Positions 10,801 to 15,164 of a DNA stretch of 15,164 nucleotides are shown one piece after another (the stretch's first letter is position 1; every line of letters starts with the position of its first letter). The notes under the pieces are model-generated. The model worked only from the letters and a program-made list of their open reading frames with translations. It was not told the DNA's origin and ran no database searches. The stretch lies in the NCBI GenBank assembly GCA_003024985.2, contig PXIH01S0012983.1, one strand, 5' to 3'. Origin of the DNA: Euperipatoides rowelli. Its lineage: Eukaryota; Onychophora; Udeonychophora; Euonychophora; Peripatopsidae. The position numbers were made by a program, and so were the translations under genes.

Positions 10801-13487
10801 ATCGTACTTTGAAAAATACAAGTGCATATATGCATGCTTGACATGAATGGGCTTGAAAAACCAGGAGCTAATAGTAATAATAAAATTGTGAATTTGACTT
10901 TAGTAAATGCCTACAAAAATAAAATTGCGGCATAAATCATTCAACAGGTGCTCGACTTAATGCTAAAGAATAGTATAATTATGGACGCTATAAAAGACAA
11001 TAAAATATTGAACAACTAAAATGTCATAAACAACTTATTAAAACACCATACCATAGAACTACTGTTTAAGCAACTTGTTAATGTATTGAAATGTCATGCG
11101 ATAAAATTATGAACCACCTGTTCGTTAATCTTTAAAAATGCAAGGCAATAAAACTTATGTGTGCAAAATGTTCCTATTACTAAATGTTAGAACCACCATA
11201 AAATTATCCACAACATTTCTGTTGATTTAATTCTAGAAAATAATAAAATTGTGGCCAATATGTTATTGTCAAACAATAATGAAATTTATGCTAATTCGTT
11301 ATTAACAGACAGACTAGTATAAAACTGTGTAACTATTTAATGTGCCAGAAGGTTAAATCAGTTTAACTTAATGTGTCAAAATTTGCAACAAAATAAAATA
11401 ACCTTTTTATACTTTATAAAATGAAGACAAGTATGGCTGTTTCAACTAAATGAGGCCTCCCCACTCCCCCAAAACGTTAATATACAATCATGATCACCTA
11501 CCACCATTATGGCTATTCTCCCTCCTACATCACCCACCACATTGATAGGTGGCTTCTCTTTCGCTGCCAAAACTAAAAAAAAAAAATACAAAATCATTTT
11601 ACAAAGATGCAAGCAAAACACAACACTAATCTGATTTAACTGACTAAAAATGTTTTAAAATCAACTATTATTTTTACCAACTTCAACTCTTTCAAAAAAA
11701 AATTTTAATTAAAGGTAACCTGTATTTCATAATCTTGACATTGAGTAACTAGAATCTCTAAACAAGAAATACACAAACATTTTAGCGACTACGTTTGTAT
11801 CACTTCAAAATAAAAGTATTTCTATTTGTAAAACATTCATTAGGTCATTGTTTCGAATCGAGAATTCAGTATTCATTCAACTTTCTAATTAGTCAATTTC
11901 AAACTTAATTTTAAAAAAAACGACAGCACTCAAGGCACCCAAAAAAAAAAATACTAGATGAATAAAATTATATTAAAAATGTATTTATTTTCATAAAATA
12001 ATAGTTTTACAGCTTTTCCATCATTATCCTTAATAAAAATATTAAGCAAGTTAAAAACAAAACTAAAAACTCTTGTTTTTTGCACTTTTTAACACAACAT
12101 TTTCTGGGAAAATAAATATTTTCCGAGATAAAAATAAACTTTTTTTTAAAAAAAAAAAATAAAATAAATAAAAACATTTAAATACAAGCTTATTACTGCG
12201 ATCCATTATCCAATGATCAATCTTTTTCAAATATCGGCACAGAGGTTAATTTCTATATCCAAATGGTGATATTTTTTCTGATCATTACTGGTTACAAATT
12301 TAAAATGGCAAATTCTGGTCAATTCTTTAAATGAAAGTAGATTACGAAGAACATGAATGTAGACAAACACCAATAAATAAAAATAGCCATGGAGTTTAAA
12401 ATAATTGTGAGCGCCTGAGTTTAAAACCATTCAGATTGAATCGAATGTTTTTAAATCAAAGTAAACTAATTATTTTTATTAATTAATTGTTAGTGGGATT
12501 TTATTTTTTATTTTTTACATCAAATATTTTTTTTTAAACATTGAATTGCTTTTTTGTTGTCTTGGTACAAAATCATAATTTGATGTTTTACACTGTATTT
12601 AGTGGGTGATAAAAAAAATAATTGAGTAAAAACATAAAAAAACCACAGTGACTTTTTTTAAAAAAAATAGCTTTGTCTGATATCAGATCTAGTGTGTACA
12701 AATGTTTTAATTGCCATAGAAATTCATAAGTGACAGGTATTTCATTACCAGGATCTTTTCAATTGAAAATATCGGAGATTTTCATATTTTTGAACATTTA
12801 TCTTTTGATTGAAGTATTTTTTTTTTTTAATTTTCACTATACATGACTAGTACACAACCCCCACCCCTTCCCCTAAGATTTATTTATAAAATATTTTAAA
12901 AAATCATAAAATAAACAAATTTCAATTAATTCCTAAAATGAAGTACATTTTTTTAGTCAATTTTCAATTAATTAAAAAAAAAAAAATAGCTGTATAGCGG
13001 AGAGAGGCAGATCTTTCTGCTCCTAGACCAGCTGCCCTGCCCTTTTGGGAATCTTTGTGCTTGCTCTTTTTAAATCCTGCGGTAAAAAAAAAAAAAAAGA
13101 GCACGACGCCCTATGTTATAAAGCCATGCAGGAAAGCTAGACAGCATTTGTTATTCAGGCTACAGTGCAAGTTGACCTATTATCATTTGTAATGAAGGAA
13201 AAATATGAAAAATAGAAATAAATCAATTTAATAATTTATCTAGCAGTTTCCATAGCAACAGTTGCAACTCATTAGATATGATTTATATAATGGTATATTT
13301 TGTATTATTGTTTTGTTTTTTTTTTTGACTCAATAAATGAAATTTAAAATAAAGAGATTAAACTTACTTGGCATCATTTCTAATCCCCTTTCTATACTCC
13401 GAACTCCTGAAACAGCGGGTGGGGAATATCTCCCGTCCACTTCGTCCGATTCTGCCTCCTTTTGTTCACCATGGATTACTGCAATGC
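7688..13487 (-). CDS. PRPSAP2: PRPP synthetase-associated protein, C-terminal half (spliced, 5' partial)
   Basis: The coding sequence is the join of 7688-7846, 9242-9388, 11502-11572 and 13368-13487, complement strand, 497 coding bases including the stop. Relatives are non-catalytic subunits that associate with PRPP synthetase in the cytosol; that enzyme makes PRPP from ribose-5-phosphate and ATP for nucleotide synthesis. Seen in order: [88 protein letters not shown] and a terminal VTLED. These are hallmark PRPSAP segments. Residues such as AESD, SDAPR and ESMSYLFRN favour the PRPSAP2 branch over PRPSAP1, compared from memory, but an invertebrate gene may predate that duplication. The loop reads [10 protein letters not shown], where catalytic synthetases have a DDMADTCGT-type loop. 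About 165 of an expected 350-370 residues are present; the rest lies right of 15164. Exons are clearly less AT-rich than the introns, and no frameshift or internal stop is seen. Confidence 0.95.
7847..9241 (-). other. PRPSAP intron, phase 0, 1395 bp
   Basis: It is bounded by donor GTAAGAGA at the right (9241 side) and acceptor TTTTTTTAG at the left (7847 side). It is AT-rich and I find no exon in it. It contains a palindromic TACAGTATATATACTGTA (7973-7990), an ATT triplet run (9137-9150) and a probable transposon end at about 8790-8870. The frame at 8081-8263 on the minus strand is low-complexity and unsupported. Confidence 0.9.
8790..8870 (-). mobile_element. Possible solitary hAT-like transposon end
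   Basis: On the minus strand the segment starts CAGGGGCGTCAATTAA and contains GATCTACTTTGCC and CGATCTACTC a little inside. A CAGGGG start followed by GATCTAC-type subterminal motifs is common in hAT elements. No matching opposite end was found nearby, so this may be a truncated relic. The match is motif-level only. Confidence 0.35.
9242..9388 (-). CDS. PRPSAP2: PRPSAP exon carrying the degenerate PRPP-binding loop
   Basis: This 147-base exon holds exactly 49 codons, phase 0 at both ends. Its acceptor ends in TTTAAAG and its donor is GTAAGAGA. It encodes [20 protein letters not shown], then [26 protein letters not shown] and IDE. The first ten residues sit where catalytic PRPP synthetases have the ribose-5-phosphate/PRPP loop with a DT..GT-type core. 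Here the Thr, Gly and Thr are replaced (MIDDVQSF), as in other PRPSAP proteins, which supports a non-catalytic role. YVMATHG is the conserved strand-turn found in both synthetases and associated proteins. Upstream it joins the 11502-11572 exon after ...AIMV, and downstream the 7688-7846 exon before VVVTNT. Confidence 0.95.
9951..10235. repeat. Degenerate four-copy tandem array, unit about 63-77 bp
   Basis: Four diverged units begin with TCTACTAATAG or a variant, at 9951, 10014, about 10086 and 10163. Each continues through a TTCCTCCTTTT.ATCTTTG block into AATAAA.AAATTCTTCATTTG. Unit 1 lacks roughly ten bases after the opening motif. Divergence between units is high, so the array is old. It lies inside the intron between the PRPSAP exons at 9388 and 11502. 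Confidence 0.75.
10880..11405. repeat. Degenerate tandem array around ATAAAATTRTG, period about 45-50 bp
   Basis: The phrase (A)ATAAAATT or a close variant recurs near 10881, 10920, 11001, 11102, 11149, 11199, 11244, 11277 and 11320. It is usually followed by TGTTNNTTAAT-like and AAATGTCA/AAATGC-like sequence before the next copy. Several spacings are 43-50 bases. Weak, broken copies at about 10976 and 11055 fill the gaps. The pattern is clear in the right half and blurred in the left half. Confidence 0.55.
11502..11572 (-). CDS. PRPSAP2: PRPSAP exon: start of C-terminal phosphoribosyltransferase-fold domain
   Basis: This 71-base exon is too short to stand out by frame length. It is recognised by the peptide [20 protein letters not shown] followed by IMV, which matches the PRPSAP core segment. 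The acceptor is TTTTTTTAG and the donor is GTAGGTGA. The first two bases (TT) complete an Ile codon begun by the A at the end of the 13368-13487 exon (phase 1). The exon then carries 23 whole codons and ends in phase 0, directly before the Asp-Asp of the PRPP-loop region. [11 protein letters not shown] corresponds to the beta strand and turn preceding the PRPP loop in the synthetase fold; assigning structure is inference from the family. Confidence 0.94.
11573..13367 (-). other. PRPSAP intron, phase 1, 1795 bp
   Basis: Donor GTAAGTTT lies on the 13367 side and acceptor TTTTTTTAG on the 11573 side. It is strongly AT-rich with many A and T runs, and no exon is recognisable. A GC-richer patch at 12988-13180 around a 15-base A run stands out and is listed separately. 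Confidence 0.9.
12988..13180. repeat. GC-richer patch interrupted by A15, possible repeat insertion
   Basis: About 95 bases of balanced composition, including GCGGAGAGAGGCAG and CCAGCTGCCCTGCCC, are followed by a 15-base A run (13084-13098) and then another 80 balanced bases. It is bracketed on the left by a 13-base A run. The contrast with the surrounding AT-rich intron suggests an inserted repeat or a conserved non-coding element. I recognise no family, tRNA or snRNA. Confidence 0.3.
13368..13487 (-). CDS. PRPSAP2: PRPSAP exon with the family-specific insert (first exon in window)
   Basis: This 120-base internal exon follows a TTTCTTTCTTAG acceptor and ends at a GTAAGTTT donor. It supplies two bases of a split Gly codon, then 39 codons from [18 protein letters not shown] through RYSPP to GLEMMP, and one base of a split Ile codon. 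In the family this stretch is the linker that PRPSAP proteins carry and catalytic PRPP synthetases lack or have shorter; DGR(H/Y)SPP is its best conserved part. The SPP serine lies where phosphorylation has been reported in vertebrate relatives, as I recall, but that is not shown here. The open frame runs past both exon edges (13330-13521), so the limits rest on splice signals and on phase agreement with the next exon. Confidence 0.94.
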
Positions 13488-13524
13488 CTAAGAAAGAAAA
13501 AAAAGCATAAAAATAAATCATCTA

Positions 13525-13915
13525 CAAGGGTCTTCAACCTTTTAATATCTACCACCCACTTTTTTATGTTTACTGATGGTAAAATTTCCTTACTCCCACC
13601 GGTGCCACAGTAACTCAATTTAGCGCAAGTGCGAAGTAATTGTAAAAAATATGTAAATTTATCTTTTTATTTATACTTTATGTATGTTTATACATAGATA
13701 ATTTAAATTTAATGAATTTCTGTATCTCCATCAATACAAACTCAAAATTGTTTGCAATGTATTCAATATATGGCGGAAGAACAAAAAAATTGTAATTTTT
13801 TTTTCTTTAGCTAACTTTAAGTAAAGAAAAAAATTATAAACAAGAACCCCCACCACCCACCAAGAAAGCTTGATTACAAACTAGTGGGCAATAGGGACAA
13901 GATTGAAGACCACTG
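13525..13915. mobile_element. Probable non-autonomous hAT-like element (about 391 bp)
   Basis: The left end reads CAAGGGTCTTCAACCTTTTA. The right end, on the reverse strand, reads CAGTGGTCTTCAATCTTGTC. The outer 20 bases agree at most positions, sharing the GGTCTTCAA core, and CCCACT-type sequence recurs about 30 bases inside both ends. CAGNGGTCTTCAACC-type termini are typical of hAT superfamily elements. The interior is AT-rich and has no transposase, so this would be a deletion derivative or MITE. Flanks give no exact 8-bp target duplication; the best is TCATCTAC versus TGAGCTAC (6 of 8), which overlaps the termini by one or two bases. The copy appears old. Confidence 0.65.
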
Positions 13916-14438
13916 AGCTACAGAAAATTAAATATTTCTATTCAATCACACATTTTTATTAATTACAAGTATAAAAATTACACAACATACTCTAATAGAA
14001 CAGTTTTTCCTCAAAATGTCACAAAAAAAAAATAGTAAAAAATAATTATTTTAAACTTTTATAAGTGGATACATTTGTTTTTGACTAATACCAATTTTCA
14101 AAATGTGCTACAATAAGAGATGAATTTGTGTCCATTTTTGTATGGGAGGGTACTATTTTTTGAATTAGTGTTTAAAAATAAATATAATTTGAACTTAGAA
14201 CATCCATAAAATCTATAAAAATAGAGCAGCCAGTAAAGAGGGCATTCCATCTCTATTCAAATATAAAATAATTTAAAAATTAAAATAAAAAAAATAAATA
14301 TATAGGATAGTTGATTTAGAGCTCATTTATAGTTTTAAAACATGAACAAGTGTTTGTTATCAATGGCTGCATTGGGGAACTTTTAGCTGCCAAATCCTCT
14401 AATTTAAAACTCCATCCATAATTTTCATATTTTCTTGA

Positions 14439-14660
14439 TTTTTTTTTTTTTTTTTGTGTGTGTAGCTTGGCAAGGGGCCCAGAAATAATATGGTAAGCGC
14501 TCCCTTGGCTACCGCTGCCAGATATCGTAGGAATTGATACTTAGGAAACTGATTTGGGCACCACCTACGATGCTCTTGCTGCCTTGCGCGCTTGCTAGCT
14601 CCAGGTATGAGCTTGATGGTCCCAAGGTATGATACGGACTTTGCTACAACTAAGACAAGG
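14439..14660 (-). repeat. GC-richer insert ending in a long A run (possible retroposed element)
   Basis: On the plus strand a 17-base T run (14439-14455) and a short GT run are followed by about 200 bases of much higher G+C (14463-14660) with phrases such as AAGGGGCCC and GCCTTGCGCGCTTGC. On the minus strand this reads as a GC-rich body ending in CACACACA plus a poly(A)-like tail, which suggests a SINE or other retroposed copy. I see no RNA polymerase III promoter boxes and no target-site duplication. The frame at 14399-14704 across it has no recognisable similarity. Confidence 0.35.
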
Positions 14661-15131
14661 ATTTGGGAATGATAAGAAAAATGGTATGAATATAGACTAC
14701 GCAAAACAAATAATGGACAAAAATAAAAGATACGAAAATAATTTCTTTCACAAATTTGTGTTTTATTGCCCCTAACGGCTCACACACCAAGTACAGTGTC
14801 ACAACACAGAAGGAAAAAAAAAATATGACAATATACTAAAAGGACTATTGCGACTTTACAAAGAATATTCCTGTTCGGTTATACACTCACAATAGGCTAT
14901 TTCTCTTCCCTTTGAATACACATAAAAAAGAAAATCACTAGGAATAAAAAAAAAACTATGCCTAAAATATATAATCTGAATCTGATCTAATCTGACTCTA
15001 TACTCTCATACACTCACACAAATGACAATTTACACACTAATTGCTAAAATAATGCTAATAATATCACGCTCACACTGTTGGCCAACCTTCACTCATGCAA
15101 ATCGAGCTCGTTATAAGTATTCGTTCTGGAT

Positions 15132-15164
15132 CAGGGGCGTAAATAGTGCCCCCGCGACCCCCGC
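15132..15164 (+). mobile_element. Possible start of a transposon, cut by the window edge
   Basis: A sudden switch from AT-rich DNA to CAGGGGCGTAAATAGTGCCC followed by a C/G-rich stretch that reaches the last base. CAGGGGCGT matches the first nine bases of the putative end at 8870 (minus strand). This resembles transposon termini, but only 33 bases are visible, so the class cannot be assigned. Confidence 0.4.

Larger units (their letters stand above)
9389..11501 (-). other. PRPSAP intron, phase 0, 2113 bp, repeat-rich
   Basis: Donor GTAGGTGA lies on the 11501 side and acceptor TTTTTAAAG on the 9389 side. Unlike its neighbours, the middle part (about 9720-11405) is noticeably less AT-rich. It holds two degenerate tandem arrays, listed separately. 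The stretch between them (10236-10880) is non-repetitive with mixed composition; I recognise no protein or RNA in it. Overlapping short frames on both strands at 9704-10049 and 10250-10480 show no family similarity. Confidence 0.9.
13488..15164 (-). other. Partial upstream PRPSAP intron (at least 1677 bp)
   Basis: The acceptor CTTTCTTAG at 13488 requires a preceding exon ending in one base of a Gly codon (expected peptide similar to ...ERLRLG). I searched the three minus frames to the right edge for such a segment and did not find it, so this intron runs out of the window. It contains a hAT-like element, a GC-richer insert beside a long T run, and a possible transposon end at the right edge. 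Confidence 0.8.

Noticed and set aside
12988-13100. tRNA- or 7SL-derived SINE
   Set aside because: I could not find A-box/B-box motifs or a cloverleaf; only composition and the A run suggest an insertion.
13368-13613. 81-codon plus-strand frame over the first PRPSAP exon
   Set aside because: Antisense shadow of the exon; it includes a K-run from the polypyrimidine tract.
14399-14704. 101-codon minus-strand frame considered as the missing upstream PRPSAP exon
   Set aside because: It contains a VVAKS stretch that superficially resembles a PRPSAP segment, but the residues around it do not match, the end is a translated poly(A) run, and the phase and ERLRLG junction are absent.
14399-15164. tRNA or snRNA gene in the GC-richer right end
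   Set aside because: No cloverleaf, no GGTTCRANNCC-type box and no Sm site could be identified on either strand.

Overview
The window looks like nuclear DNA of an animal, probably an invertebrate. It is very AT-rich (roughly 70-75 % A+T by eye), full of A/T homopolymer runs and microsatellites. It carries one recognisable gene broken into short exons by introns of 1.4-2.1 kb with GT...AG borders. There is no bacterial-style gene packing, ribosome binding site or operon. The species cannot be fixed from this sequence.

The only gene I can support is the 3' half of a phosphoribosyl-pyrophosphate synthetase-associated protein (PRPSAP/PAP family, closest from memory to PRPSAP2) on the minus strand. 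Four coding exons read from right to left: 13487-13368, 11572-11502, 9388-9242 and 7846-7688, with the stop codon at 7690-7688. Frames join perfectly across all three introns (phases 1, 0 and 0) to give about 165 C-terminal residues. The N-terminal half, about 190 residues in relatives, lies beyond the right edge. The protein belongs to the PRPP synthetase complex but carries a degenerate PRPP-binding loop, so it is expected to be a non-catalytic, regulatory subunit.

Layout: 1-5750 is AT-rich DNA without a recognisable gene, with a three-copy 50-bp tandem repeat at 3133-3284. 5750-6156 and 7350-7620 are dense clusters of short TACAGTA/TACTGTA-type repeats. The 3' untranslated region starts at 7687 and runs leftward, with one weak poly(A) signal candidate at 7167-7162. 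7688-13487 holds the exons and three introns. The middle intron contains two old, degenerate tandem arrays (9951-10235 and about 10880-11405). 13488-15164 is part of a further intron, holding a probable non-autonomous hAT-like element (13525-13915), a GC-richer insert flanked by a 17-base T run, and at the right edge the possible start of another transposon.

Most of the unusual signal is repeat biology: a heptamer enriched roughly tenfold over base-composition expectation in the left two thirds and absent from the right third, two unrecognised minisatellite-like arrays in one intron, and several transposon-like ends. I found no evidence for a novel multi-gene system.
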